64,000 nt of DNA from Ampelocalamus luodianensis (GCA_036346255.1 CM070633.1:24118001-24182000), one strand, 5' to 3'. Positions 20,106-32,549 are shown, counted from the first letter of the stretch. The notes: a model not told the origin generated them from the letters alone. Program-made: numbers and translations.

Positions 20106-20732
20106 GACTTCATTAATATCTAAAGTTGGCTTCGCTTCGAGCGCGAAGAGATGCAGACCCTGTAGCTTTGGCGAAAAGCGAACCTGCTCTCCGGAGGGGC
20201 TGGTGAGGTAGATGAGTTTCCGGGCACAATCGATTTGCCCAAAATGCTGGGCCAACCAATCCATACCCAGAATTACATCCAAACTCGCAGAAGGGAGGAG
20301 GATAAGATTTGCCAGAAACCCTACTCCCTTGATCTCAACAGAAACATCCCGACACTCAAGCTCAGCTCTCAACTCCGAACCCGGAGAGCGAATGAGTAAA
20401 GGGACTGACAAAGGAGCAAACTGAAGCTCACTAACAGTAGCAAAATACTCAGAAATGAAAGAATGAGATGCTCCTGAATCAAGCAAAACAGTAGCAGGAT
20501 GAGAGTTAACCGAAAGCGTACCCAACACGACGTTAGGCGCCTCCTGTGCCTCCTCCGCGGAGATGAGGTTGACGCGGCCACTACCCACGCCTTGGGTAGC
20601 GGGGACAATCTTCTGATCCTGGGAAGGACCACCTCGTTGCCCGCGCCCTCCATTAGGACGAGGGGCTGCTCCAGTCTTCTTAGGGCATTGGTTCGCATAA
20701 TGCCCCTTCTGGCTGCAGAAGAAGCAAGTGAC
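20106..20732 (-). pseudogene. G1 gag zinc knuckle and protease
   Basis: In frame with gag but after its TAG (20733-20735), this reads the zinc knuckle CFFCSQKGHYANQC, a basic linker, then a retropepsin with active site LLDSGASHSFIS and the ILGMDWL flap-side motif. It ends in ...NEVPV at the C1 insertion and joins RT across it. Protease would cut the Gag-Pol polyprotein. Apart from the TAG and the insertion I see no lesion. Confidence 0.9.
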
Positions 20733-21659
20733 CTAAGCAGCCGGATTGCGGGGGCCACTCGGCTGACTCGCAGGTGCACGTGACTGAGGCACGACCTGCG
20801 AAGGAAGAGGGACAGGTGCTAAAGCTCTCGGGGGTGCCGAAGCCTGAGGGCGGGACCCCTGAGACTGCTCGAAGTGAGGACGAGCAAAACTGGTATGGGA
20901 TGACTTTTGGGCCTCCCACTTGCGCTTGCGGGAAGCAAGCAGCTCCTTGCTCGAGTGCTTGGCGATGATGGCCTTGTCGACCAAGGCCTGGAAGTCGGGG
21001 AAGTCGACGATGGACAGCTTGTCCTTAAGCTCCTCAGACAAGCCGCCCCTGAACTTCTCCTGCTTGGCCTCATCAGTGTCCACCTCTACTGGAGCATAAC
21101 GAGCTAGACGGTTGAACTCGTATACATATTCCACAACTGAGCTGCGCCCTTGCTTGAGTGCAAGAAACTCCTGCTTCTTGATACTCATCAATCCAGCAGG
21201 GATATGAGCTCGATAGAAGGCAGTCCGGAACTCCTCCCAAGAGACGGTGTGGCCGGCGGGCTGCATGGCGAGATAACTCTCCCACCAAGACAAATCTGCC
21301 CCCTCCAGCTGATGTGATGCGAATAGCGCCTTCTCGTGCTCACGGCAGCATGCGATCTTGAGCTTCCGCTCAATCGATGAAGCGATCGTCGCATCAGCGG
21401 GTCCTCGACTGAAAACGTGGGGCTGAGTGCGAAGAAACTCAGCAAGACCCCCACAAGGCTGATGTCCGCCCCCTTGCCCGGATCCTGAGGCACCGGTAAG
21501 GGCGGAGGTGTTGCGCGCAATTACATCCAGCAGGACCCTCCTGTCCTCTGAACGGTTGTGCTCGATCTGTAGAAGAACCTCAACCATGGTCGGAGGAGGC
21601 GGGAGCTCCTCATCCAAACCAGGTTGCTGACCACGGCCGCTACGAGTACCTCCAACCAT
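20733..21659 (-). CDS. G1 gag capsid region
   Basis: The likely start is MVGGTRSGRGQQ (Met at 21657-21659), since the frame upstream lies in the leader. The 309 codons hold the plant Ty3 gag core (CREHEKALFASHQLEGADLS, then WWESYLAMQPAGHTVSWEEF) and a Pro-rich tail (PRALAPVPLPSQVVPQSR). It forms the cytoplasmic particle. The frame stops at a TAG just before the zinc knuckle, and that knuckle continues in the same frame, so the TAG is either a nonsense change (CAG to TAG fits) or a site of readthrough; I cannot tell which. Confidence 0.9.
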   Translation of the reverse strand: MVGGTRSGRGQQPGLDEELPPPPTMVEVLLQIEHNRSEDRRVLLDVIARNTSALTGASGSGQGGGHQPCGGLAEFLRTQPHVFSRGPADATIASSIERKLKIACCREHEKALFASHQLEGADLSWWESYLAMQPAGHTVSWEEFRTAFYRAHIPAGLMSIKKQEFLALKQGRSSVVEYVYEFNRLARYAPVEVDTDEAKQEKFRGGLSEELKDKLSIVDFPDFQALVDKAIIAKHSSKELLASRKRKWEAQKSSHTSFARPHFEQSQGSRPQASAPPRALAPVPLPSQVVPQSRAPASQPSGPRNPAA

Positions 21660-22410
21660 CCTGGTACAAGGAAATTGGGTTAGCAAAAAAAACACTAAAA
21701 CTAGAAGTTGATGAAAGCGAAAAGCTAACGACTAGGGGAATGAGGTATCCCCCTAAACGAAAGCCAAAACGGCCAGAATATAAACTTTAAAATCTGCTTA
21801 AAAAGTCTCCAAAAATAGCAAATAATCCTAAGAATCAAAAATCAACTTCCCAACAAAACTGACCCGTATTAATGAACGAGTAATCAGTCAGGAAGACAAA
21901 ATTTCAGAATGTTACTATAAGTCTAACTTACTCCAGAGCAAAGTTAAATCAGCAAGATAAGTGTTAGATACTTAGATAACTAGTATCACTTCGTACCCTT
22001 TTATTTCCACAAGTTTTAGTTGATTAACCTCTCATGTTCTACCCTATTTAGAACTTTTGAGCTTGCTGTCCGGAAATTGAATGAGTGCTGTCCAGATTTT
22101 GCACCCAAGCCTCCTAGTCGAAACCTTCAACTTCAGGAGCTTCAAAACCTTGTAGAGGGAAGCTAACACTTCAATTTGCCAAACTCATTGGTTCCCCAAA
22201 ACCCAATTTAAACGATAACACTATCTTTTGAGAGAAGGGAAGGAAAACAACTTTTAAACTCAAATTGGAGCAAGGTGAGATAGAAAGCTAAGATAGGTAA
22301 GGAGTAAAATTTGAGAATTTACTTAAGCTTTCATAAATCATTTGATACTTTAAAATTAAGGTTTCCAAAATATCCTAAAGACGACCAACTTGGGTTACTA
22401 CGGTCGGAAT
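21660..22410 (-). other. G1 leader between primer site and gag
   Basis: About 750 bp of AT-rich sequence without a credible ORF separates the primer site from the gag start. Nothing else recognisable was seen. Confidence 0.7.
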
Positions 22411-22423
22411 GGCTCTGATACCA
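22411..22423 (-). other. G1 primer-binding site
   Basis: The minus strand reads TGGTATCAGAGCC, the complement of the initiator methionine tRNA 3' end, a few bases after the LTR end CTCCTCACA. Confidence 0.92.
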
Positions 22424-22427
22424 ACTT

Positions 22428-24745
22428 TGTGAGGAGCCCGGTTTATTCGGCTTGTAATGCTTAACCATCCATTGATCCTAGCATCACAAATCAGATAAAT
22501 CAAGCCTCGAGATATGTATACTTCCCAGAATTGCAGTATACACACCCCGTTACAAAATCATGCATCAATCCCATTCGTTCAGATAGAACCGAAGCAAGCA
22601 ACAAACTAGAAGACATAAATAATATAAAGTTATTACAAAAGAGGGGCCAACCGGCCAAATGTCATACAAAAACTAAGTAAACAGCGGAAGCAAAAGTGCC
22701 ATAAGATGGCGATAAACAAAAGCCAATCAGTGTGCCTACAAACCCACAAGGCAACCGACCGGATCGCCAAGCTAGTCATCCCAGAAACCGCACATCTCGC
22801 AAAAGTGAGGCCCTTAGGGCTCACCTTCTTCCTCTGCAACAAAAATATTAAGCAAAGCAAATGAGTACAAAAATTGTTTTTGTACACGCAAGACTGACGT
22901 GTAAGATAACAGAACTATAAATAACTATATGCAAGCTTTATTTAAGTGGAGGAGGCTCTGGACTTATTTTCAGCATAAAGCAAGTTTTATTTGCAATAAT
23001 GTAATACATTAAAAGCAAGTTTGCAATTAATTTTTATTGTTCAAATAACAGAGAGACAATTATAACAATAGATAGATGACAACAACATCTTGGAAGTGAC
23101 CACAACAATAGCATGAAGTACCCCTTCATACCACCCATGTCAAGTTTTAAGTTTTTTTAAAAAAGGTTGTAGTCTAGTTCTTGCGGGAAATAACCAAGCG
23201 TGTCCATAACCTAGGACGAGGCTATTCAAATAGTTTTAACCCTGCAGGGGTGTACCAATGTACCCACACGATAGACCGCCTTTCCACCAGCCACGGTTAG
23301 CATACTTCCTTTGGTATGCAGGCACGGCTAAGTCTAATAAGACGCTTTCCAATGGACTATGCTAATTAAGAGCCGCAACCCACAGGAGAAGGACACATTA
23401 GACAGCCTAACCGGTCTGCTAATGCTCCCCTCACAACACCATATTTTTAAAACACCCACCAACCAGCTCATAATTAACACCTCCCAAGGTACTTAGTCAA
23501 GAGAGGTTCCATATCCCCCTCGTGTGGTTAGCACTCAACAATTGCTTGGATCAATGGCGCAAGTAAATCGGTCCTTGTGGACTTAGGCACCATTCCAATC
23601 ACACCCAACAGATCACACCAACATACCATTGTGCCCAAGTCAAGATATAATTTTTGTTTTCAGTTTTTGATTTGCAAATTAATAAAACACAAGGGCTGGA
23701 CATAATGGAATAATATTAACATTTGTGTGATCAAGATCACCGACTAAGTCGATGATCGCTCAATACTACCGATAACTAGGCATGGCTAAGCAGTGTTTAT
23801 TCATAATCTTTAAGTGACAAGAGCTCATCCAACGAACTCTAATCACAGCAAATAACCTAGGCTCAGGTTGTAGAGGATAATTATTTACATACAGATTATG
23901 CAACTAGAGGATTAACTAATCAATTTAACAACAAAATAGCAATGCATACATACAAGTTAAACAAAGTATTAGACTTTTAAAAGTAATGGGATCAAATGGG
24001 AAATGATCAAACTGCTTGCCTGGCTGCAAATGCTCAATTTGTTGCTGAGGATCACTCACGTTATCAACACACTCGTCGGCACCTAACGGAAAAGCGAAAA
24101 TCGCCGATAAGAACGAAGAAAATGAAAAAGACTCTAAAACCAAAATACTCCAAATGCTCTGAAAATTTTACAGCAGCAAGGGCATGATTTTTAAGGAATT
24201 TAGCAACAAGAATCAATTGATTTGGATTCTTAATGCAAAAGATATGATTAAAACAAATCTGCTCAGCTAGAAAATGCAATTAAATGAGGTTACTGTTCGT
24301 AAATAATTTTCTAGAGGTGTTATGAACATGAAAAATTTTATGATAGGTATCTACTGACATTTTAAGGCTGACACCAGTGGTCTCACTTCATTTAGAGTTA
24401 AAATGATCTACTTATGATTTTTCAAGTAATGAAAATGAACAAAACTAAATTGCATATGAAATCTTGTTGAAAACAGTAACATACCTAAAACCAATTTTAT
24501 CATTTAGTACCTTATTAGAGGAAGCCAACAAAGTTGGATGTGCTCAAAAATGATTTTCATAGAATTAGTTATGCAATTTACAATTTAAGTGCAAGTTTTA
24601 GCATATCAATTAAAACCTATTTCTAAACCAATTTTGAAATCCATTTTCTGGAGCCGAACCAAGTTTCTATCCATTTTTAGATTAAAGTCCAGTTCAAACT
24701 TAAGCTAACAAAATTTGAATCAACCCTAATGGACTTGAAATGATT
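22428..24745 (-). repeat. G1 5' LTR, distal 2.3 kb
   Basis: It matches G2 4690-6990 in reverse and ends (minus) in GGGCTCCTCACA at 22428. It contains the micro-exon (24020-24082), the GC-type donor at 24020/24019, the dyad at 23735-23757 and the acceptor-like site at 22834-22836. Around 24745 homology switches to plus-orientation LTR sequence of G3, so the join is a rearrangement. The first 807 bp of this LTR reappear at 41693-42499; about 1.2 kb between is missing. Confidence 0.85.
22780..24082 (-). other. LTR micro-exon and terminal exon (G1)
   Basis: On the minus strand, a TTAG acceptor-like site precedes a 63-nt block (24082-24020) ending CCAG|GCAAGC. The acceptor-like TTGCAG ends at 22834. 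The joined frame reads an acidic/Gln-rich peptide into EEEGEP, then a TAA, then GPHFCEMCGFWDD and a stop. The TAA falls where G2 has CAA (Gln). Apart from that the frame matches G2 and G3. Splicing itself is not shown by the sequence. Confidence 0.48.
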
Positions 24746-24980
24746 AGCCCCTTGGTTCCTCCTGGTATTCTTTTACACCACCCCTAGCTCTTCTCGGTGT
24801 TTTGAGCTCAAAACCATTTCCAATCCTCAAAACACTATTGTTGACCCGAGGAGCTCTAATGGCGATCTTGGTGTCCAGTGGTTCATCTTCGATATTCCTT
24901 GTACCCTTTTGAGCTCCTCAACTTCCTTTACATTCCCCCTAACTTAATTTTGGGTTGCATTCACAGGAATCACTTAGGCA
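24746..24980 (+). repeat. G3 LTR piece 1
   Basis: The stretch from GGTTCCTCCTGG to TTTTGGGTTGCATTCACAGG matches G4 at about 63355-63575 in the same orientation. It is cut at its right by the truncated end of E1. Confidence 0.75.
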
Positions 24981-27260
24981 AAGAACTCGAAAAACATAAG
25001 AGAAAGTCAACAATCGAGGGCTCAAGCCCTACTGAAAGCGAATACCACACCACAAAAGAGGAAAACGTAATGCCCTTTGAAAATTGATAAAACCTTATGG
25101 AACAATTGCATAAGGTTCAAGCACACTCAAACAAACTGCAAAATGCGAAACGATTTAAATCTCAAGCACTTAAACTTCACTCCTTCCTTTAACAAGGAAA
25201 GTTATTCTCTGTGATTACTACATCACTTTGCTAGCTTAACACATGATAGGCTCTTAAAACCCAAATCACAGGAACCACTTAAGAACCAATAAAATTCTTT
25301 CGACATGTCACTTGCTCGAATCAAACTCAATCACCACAACACTCAAGAGGTCCAAATAATCACAACCGCAAAACTCGAAACACTTTTACTAAATCCAATT
25401 TACGAAAGACGATCAAATTACTTTATTTCTAAAAGAATCATCTCCACACACACAAGTCACAATCTCTTGCAGATAATCTTACTAACATCAAGAATAATAT
25501 ACTCTGAATACGAATATTTATCATCAACTATTCCATTAGAAAGCCCCCAAAGTTTCACCAAATTGTTTCATACTACCTTTTCATCCCATCTTCAAAACGA
25601 GTGTATAACAAAACCATACTACCCTACTACATCAGCTTCTTAAGTTTAGAAGGGGTCTACCACACAATTGAAAAGGTCCTACCAAAAATCTTTCATCAAG
25701 GCCACATTATCATCCGATGTTTTCACAATCATGCGGGCATAAGCCACCTATTATAACGTTTCAGTTCAACTTGTAGTGTTGCTCAACATCAAACTTCAAC
25801 ACACAACAGTTATACTCCAATCATTGTTATTATCCACTGGCTTCATTATGAAATCCAGTTGCTACCTACTTTTCTTCCCAAGTCATATGGATATTTACAA
25901 GCACATATTCAATTGTTCCTCCTCATATTTGGATTTCGGCAACATACCCTAAAACTTCAAAGATCGAAATCTTCTATCCATCAAAAGTCTCAACAACACT
26001 ACAACCAAATTCATCGCGTCATTCTATATAGAAGAACTACATAGAACTCCTCCCATGAATTCTAGATCCACCGATATTCAATCCATTCAGCCGGTTGTTC
26101 ACAAGTCCAATAACTAATCATACTAGGGAATATGTAAATCTAGCATTTCCTCTAGTTTCCCTTTCCACACATTTAAATTAATCCATGGGAACCAAAGAGC
26201 CCAACAAGTTTAGCAACCTAAACGATTTTAATGATCAGACTAATTCATCAATGATCCATACTTCTTAATATCTCTATTGACTCTAAATAGGTATGGACAT
26301 ACTCTCCGTCGCTACTCATATATGATTCATCAAGAACTAGTAGAAGACAACATCAACTTAATCAATTTTACTTCCAAGGTTGCTAATTAATATTAATTAC
26401 GCACCACACCAATGACTCAACTTGATACCCATGCCATAACGAGTTATTTGATTACAATCTCGATTTAACCATAACAAGGCATCACAAAAGGATTTTTAAC
26501 AATTTCCACGGAAAAGAGATGCATTAAACTTCAACACTGAATAATCCAAAAGAAATACATAGAGCCAAAGCTTTCTCATGTTAACAAACTTGCAACAGAA
26601 ACTCTCATTACCCAAACTTTCAAACGAATACATGAGTCGTTCTTTTCCAATGAGAAAGAAGAAACAACCAAGGAATTATCAGTAATGCCAATTGAGGACG
26701 ATCACAAATAGTAAAAACAGCTCAACAGTCGGAAAACAATACTTGTTTCAGAGAACCATTAGAGACAATTGAAACACAACAATTAACATGAACCACGAAC
26801 CCAAGAAAATTTCATCATCCACCACAGAACAAGAATTTGCCAAGATTGAGGTCAAGAAAGAAATCAACTTTCTAAAACAGCTCACGCTCAACTCCTGCAA
26901 CTAAGGTATTCAGGGTAACTACTTTATGCGTCTACCACGAACGGTGGTATAGCCTGACAAAGTCCAAGGCCACAACCACGGCCTCCACTTCTTAACAACC
27001 ATTATCGACACGCATAAACAATATAATCACATATGATCATACAAGATCATCTCATGACAATCATAGAATAGATTCATAGATATAGAATGTCATAACATAT
27101 CATAGCATAGGCAAGAAAGATAGCACATAGGCAATTCGACAATTGCTCAACAAATAAAACATAACAACAGATAATGCGAAAGTAATGTAATTCCCAACCC
27201 CACCTACTGTGCACAGTGTGTCAATTTAATATTTTTCTATTAACCACGGACCTAAAGCCC
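24981..27260 (-). other. E1 internal region, non-coding
   Basis: About 2.3 kb, rich in A and C on the plus strand, holds only short chance ORFs. Blocks such as 26490-26760 align with E2 36910-37190 and E3 48560-48840. Nothing resembling retrotransposon proteins was found in any frame. Confidence 0.75.
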
Positions 27261-27272
27261 GCTCTGATACCA
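27261..27272 (-). other. E1 primer-binding site
   Basis: The minus strand reads TGGTATCAGAGC after the LTR end GGGGTGTTACA, matching the initiator methionine tRNA. The following GGGCTTTAGGTCCGTGG is shared with E2 and E3. Confidence 0.9.
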
Positions 27273-27274
27273 AC

Positions 27275-29795
27275 TGTAACACCCCAGCCAGACATGAGCC
27301 TGGAATGCTACTAAACTAACCTTAGACAAACCTAACCAAGGTAATTTTAGTCAATTTAATGAACCTCCCTTGTAGAGTTAACTACATGGAGGTTCCAACA
27401 CCTGAATAAGTATTAATTAACTACACCACCATCCCGAGACATCAATAAGTATTCATAGCATATTAAGTAACGGCAAAACCAAGGAGGTATGAAGTACCAC
27501 TACTCATCATTATTACACTTAACATGTCGCATGATATAACATAACAAAACGTTTAAGTGACTTGCTCAATTATTAAATTAGGTCGAAGATCATTCAACTT
27601 TATTTGATTCGGGTGAGGTGTGTGTGAATATCAATCTACTCCCTCCCATGCATGATGTTCTGGATCGGGTACCTAAGACAACAATAAAACAAGAGTGAGC
27701 CCACAGACTCAGCAAGTACAAAACAACGATTATAGCATCGTATCCAAAGCAAGAAACGCATCAATAAGACATCTCACATGCAAATGCAATGCTCAAGGAT
27801 CCTTTCTCTTTATCTTTCTTTGTGCATTACACGGTAATGCAAAGTATGCAACCGTCGCCGCATACCCATGCACATGCGCGCACGCGCATGAGGACCAATT
27901 GCCCATTACTCCGCAAGTAATGGGGACCTCATGCCCACACTCCACGAGTGTGGGGATCTCGAGCCCGTCACATTCATGACGGGATCTCAAAGGAAAACAT
28001 ACTTGGTCACCACGTGACCAAGCCTCAATATGATCTCAATATGCACATGCTCATCATTTAATCATCATCAAATTACCACAAGACAATAACATCATACGAC
28101 AATAGAGCATGGACATAATTGAAACATCCACCAATATTAACCAACATCATGCTAACAATCTCACTATGCCACCACATATCGAAAAAGCACACAAACATAA
28201 CCAATCAATCACAACCACGAATCAAACAATGCACTTGCCTTAACCGCGAGAGCGTGGGGCGTGAAGACGGTGATGCCCCCGGTACCACTCTCCCACCTAA
28301 ATCAATTAGGAACATAAACTAAGACCATAGTAATGAACCACAAGAATTATACAAGTAATCACATTAGCCATAACTTGCAACGCCATCCCGACTCCCAATT
28401 TCTAATTACTGATCTGTATCCTCTGTGAACAGTCATGATGTAAAATTCATATCTTTCCGTACAGTAGTCCAAATTAGGTGTTCTAGGACTTCATTGAAAG
28501 GTAATTAAATTATCTAAATAAACTTAGTTGGGGAGCCGTTTTGATTCTACCATCTACTGCCCCTAGCAAACCAATCTATCAGACATCAGAATTCACGTCG
28601 GGTTCTCTGGACAGTACACTAAAACCTCCATAACTTTTGCTACGAGAATCCAAATCTTGTGTTCTTTATCTCTATGAAAAGGTACAGAAATTACCCACAT
28701 TTTTCGTTATATTGAGGTCCCCTGATTCTCCCTTTAATTAGCAGTTCTAACCATTTTTCTACAGACTGTCTAGAATCTGACAGAACAACAGGACAGTAAT
28801 ACTAGAAAATTCATAACTCCCAGACCGTTAATCGGATTTGGGTGATCTTGGCGGCCAACGAAAGCTAAGAACATAACCTACAATTCTCTAGGAGACCAAA
28901 ACCTCTGATTCGGCCTCTAACCACATGAAATTAACTCCACAATCTTCTGGACGAATCTGCACGAACAGCAGACAGATTGCAACCTAGCCAAAAACTACCC
29001 GATTACTCTTCTATGACTAATTACCCAACAACAACAACGCATTACCCTTGATGCCGCTGAAGGTCGCGAACCACGGATGGCGATCCCTCTTCCTTCTCTT
29101 CTCCCTTCTCTTCTTCTTCCTTTCTTCTTCTTCCTTTCTTTCCTTCTTTTCTCCTCTTTGCATAGAAGGGGGGGGGGGGGACATCAATGGAGCGCAAGGG
29201 GAGTAGGTGTTGGACCAAGGCGTCAATGGAGAGGGAGAGTGGCGGCTCTAGGGGGGAAGGAGGGGCTCTAGGGTTTCAGCCGTCCTCCCCTCTATCCCAC
29301 TTGGCCGGCCTCCACATGGGCCTCCTGGGCTAAAGGCCCGAGGCCCAGGTTCTCCCTACTTTATTTCTGTGCAGCGAACACTTCGGATGTCGTAACTTTC
29401 TCTCCTGAACTCGGAATGGAGTGATTTTTGTCTTCAAATTTAGATAACTCATAGCACTTCAACTTTCTATTTGTGGAGTTTTTCTTAAAATGCCGTCTTC
29501 ATTACGAAATTTGCCTTGGAAGTTGACTGAGTTGCGGACCTTGATTCTCTGTACGACCTGCCTTGCGGGCCCCATATCTCAAACCTTAGAACTCCAAATT
29601 AGGTAAATGAGGACTCTAAATTGTACTATAGAAAATGATCTACAACTTTGTAGTTATGAGGTTTTCCATTCGAAGTCGTTCCAGTCGCGAAAATTACGTT
29701 GCAAGATGATTACAGATTCTGTCATGTTTCTGTGCGAGGCAAATAAGGGATCTCTCAATCTCCTTATATTCTCTGTACCTAAACGGGATATTACA
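27275..29795 (-). repeat. E1 5' LTR (2.5 kb)
   Basis: On the minus strand it runs from TGTAATATCCCG (29795) to GGGGTGTTACA (27275). It has a donor-like CAAGG|GTAATG at 29046/29045, a 58-nt micro-exon-like block (28296-28239) followed by AG|GCAAGTG, a hairpin array (27823-28022) and a TTAG acceptor ending at 27673. A G-rich run lies at 29168-29179 on the plus strand. Confidence 0.88.
27823..28022. repeat. Array of seven short hairpins in the E1 LTR
   Basis: Seven consecutive inverted repeats, each with a different stem: 27823-27841 (8-bp arms), 27844-27865 (6), 27873-27890 (8, CATGCGCG), 27902-27924 (9, CCCATTACT), 27934-27954 (8, CCCACACT), 27964-27983 (7, CCCGTCA) and 28002-28022 (9, CTTGGTCAC). 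Loops are 2-10 nt and starts are about 21-38 bp apart. All arms pair perfectly as read. Confidence 0.85.
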
Positions 29796-31472
29796 GTTAA
29801 AGCCCGCCTTTGTGACTTGAAGTCACTGACATGCGGCCCCACATGTCAGCGCTCCATTTTGCACTTCGATTGACGGCCACTGTCCATTTTGCGATCTGTG
29901 GACCAGATCAATTGGGTCGATCAGGTCACCCGATCCTCCCATCCTTGTATGCCGTTCATCTCATGATCGACGCTGTGGTTCGTGTGCTGTTTGGGTCACC
30001 CGAACCGCACTCATTATGGACCCTCCGATTCTTGATCGACGGTCGTGATGGATTGGGCCGTTCGGGTCGCTCTCGCGCACCCCTCGCGTGCGTCGTTAGA
30101 TTCCAAATCTAGGGTCCATAGTTGTCCACGTCGATTCCTTTCTGATAAGTGTTGTTTTATTTCGGTAAATAGTTATTTGTCATCTGAAAAATTATATAAA
30201 AACTTTAGAAATTCATATCTAATTCAAAATAGATCCTTTTTAAATGAATCCAAATGTAATAAATTTGTATTTCACTAAAGTTTAATATAAAAATGCTTTT
30301 AGCTACGCTTCTGTGGTAGAAAATCCTGTTATCTTTAATAGCTTGTTTTCAGCCATTTTTGTATATTCCAGAATTGAATTAAAACTTGGAAAATGCATAT
30401 CTTGTTCTGTATATCTGCAAATTGAATGGGTTCAGCTCTGATAAATTTGTTATTAACTAAGCTTTTATCTAAAAATGGTTGTAGGCCCAAATCAGCACCA
30501 GAAAAATATGTTAATAGATTTAACCTTATTGGTAGCATTTAAAAATTCATTTAATGTTGTAAAAGACACAAGTAATTCCCTGTAAATCCAAGATATATAA
30601 AATTGATGCTAGAAAATCCCTCTGTTAGCATACTTTAATATGAAATAGGTTTTAAACATGTTTATTTTTCTAGAAAATGTAATGTGCTAGGTTTACAACT
30701 TAGAAAAATCATAAGTAAATCATTATAACTCCAAATTTAGTAAACTCAACTTTGCTATGATTAGAATTACATAAACTACCTACCATAAACATTTTGGGTT
30801 CCAGATCATTATAGAAATTTTCGTCATGAACAGTACCAGTAATTAATTTAGAGAATTTATAGGCTGAGAGAACTAGTTTTAACTATAACTTTTTCATGCT
30901 AAGTCCAAATGAAGTAATTCTTGTTCCTAAAATTGCCTACAATCAACCTCTAGCTGCTGTGTAAATTTCATGGGATTTGGATGTCTTTTACTGTTGAGTT
31001 TTGTTTGGTGTTCTTCGTTCTTATTTGGTTTTATCGCATTTTCGCGTTAGGTTCCGAAGATTATATTGAACCTGAGAATCCTCCTATGCAGCAAGAGCAA
31101 TTCCAGCAAGGCAAGCAGTTTGATCATGTTAATCCCTGTATTTTCAAGTATATATGTTGTTTACAAATTCTATGTATGCATTGCTAGTTTGTGTTAAACT
31201 ATTGTCGTTAGTTGACCTAGTAGATGCATTTCCTTAGGCAAATGATTATCCTTTACTACCATGAGCCTAGGTTATTGCTGTGATTTAGAGTTCGTGGATG
31301 AGCTCTTGTCAGTTAGTAGTCTTGCGGATTAATTGCTTAGCCATGCTTAGCTTCCGGTAGAAATGGGCGGTTATCAATTTGTCGATAACCTTGATCACAT
31401 GAAACTTATTATCACTATGATTTCAGCCTTGTGCCATGTTTACTTGTGAAAACTAAAACCTGAAAACAAAAT
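29796..31472 (+). repeat. G3 LTR piece 2
   Basis: This aligns with G2 from about 4300 to 5770. It holds a 60-nt micro-exon (31051-31110) between TTCGCGTTAG and AG|GCAAGC and the dyad GGTTATC/GATAACC (31369-31390). The last five bases (31468-31472, AAAAT) are the left target duplication of E2. Confidence 0.8.
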
Positions 31473-32297
31473 TGTAACACCCCAGGATCCACATTACCCT
31501 GGAATGCTACTTAACCACTCTACAGCTAGCCAATAATTTCAAGACAAAATTAATTCGGCAGCAACTCTAGACAAGAAGCACTAAGCGGAAGCATAAACAA
31601 CTAAGGGAATAAAGATAACGGTAACAAGTTCAATAATTAAACAACCTCTAGCAGATTAAACCAAGTGTAGTCCACAAATTCATCAATAATAATTCGACAG
31701 AACACTCGCGAAAAGCTAGTCATTAGGCTAATTTCCTCTCAACTTTATTACAGTATGAATCTATGAATTGAGTGCATTATTGTAGTGCCGCTCTACCCAT
31801 CCCAGGAATGCTTAAGAATCACCTGAAAGGGGGAAAGAAACAACAAGGGTGAGATAAAATCTCAGCAAGCAAACTATTTAACTGGCTATTCAGACTACAA
31901 ACAAATATACAACATCATTAAAGTATCCATATGTCCACATCCATAATGTGAATCCACATTCATTTACAAGCTAATTTAACTACAAAGATATTAAGCATCA
32001 ATATCCAATTCCCATAATGATCACAATTATAGCCTCAACCATATTTACTACCAATGATAGTAAAATATCAACAATTGAATCTTGATCAACTGCTTCAAAT
32101 TATTCACCACTACCACTACCAATGACAATAAAGTATTAACATGTTTTACATCATAACTTTACTATTTCTCGCATCCACAACTGCTATCAACAATTACCAC
32201 AAGAGAGAAGAATCTCATGCCAAAATCACAACCTCTACCATACCACAAGGGATGAACCCCATTCCACCACCACAACCACATTACTCATACCACAAGA

Positions 32298-32549
32298 GAC
32301 TCTCATGAGTCAATTTCCACATTGCAACTATGAAGTTGCGATTGTTTGCAAAATAACTTCACCTCAATATATTGCATAAGTATGCAAATGATCTTTCCAC
32401 AATGTAATGCATATGCATGCTATGCTCCACTGCACCTTTACCCAACAAGGTAAAAGTGTACATCGTGCTACGGCAATGCACGATGTTGTACCGGTACGGT
32501 CGCGGCTATAAGCGGCGACATCCACAATGCAAATGTTATGACATGTCAT
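32298..32549. repeat. Dyad cluster in the E2 LTR
   Basis: Dyads at 32298-32311 (GACTC), 32324-32339 (GCAACT), 32372-32387 (TTGCATA), 32407-32418 (ATGCATATGCAT), 32437-32454 (TTTACC), 32460-32486 (ACATCGTGC, 9-bp arms) and 32538-32549 (ATGACATGTCAT). The cluster recurs in the right LTR at about 38449-38710. The place within the LTR matches the arrays of E1 and E3, but stems differ. Confidence 0.7.

Larger units (their letters stand above)
24981..29795 (-). mobile_element. E1: non-autonomous Ty3-type element, left-truncated
   Basis: On the minus strand E1 has one LTR (29795 down to 27275), a primer site and a 2.3 kb internal region. The polypurine tract, integrase tail and second LTR are missing at the left, so a deletion joined E1 to G3 near 24980. 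Its internal sequence aligns with parts of E2 and E3. No gag or pol is present. The true left edge is uncertain by some tens of bases. Confidence 0.8.

Noticed and set aside
29017..29271. Arg/Lys-rich ORF in the E1 LTR
   Set aside because: It comes from a CTTCTTCC-type tract and a G run, with no conservation in E2 or E3 beyond composition.
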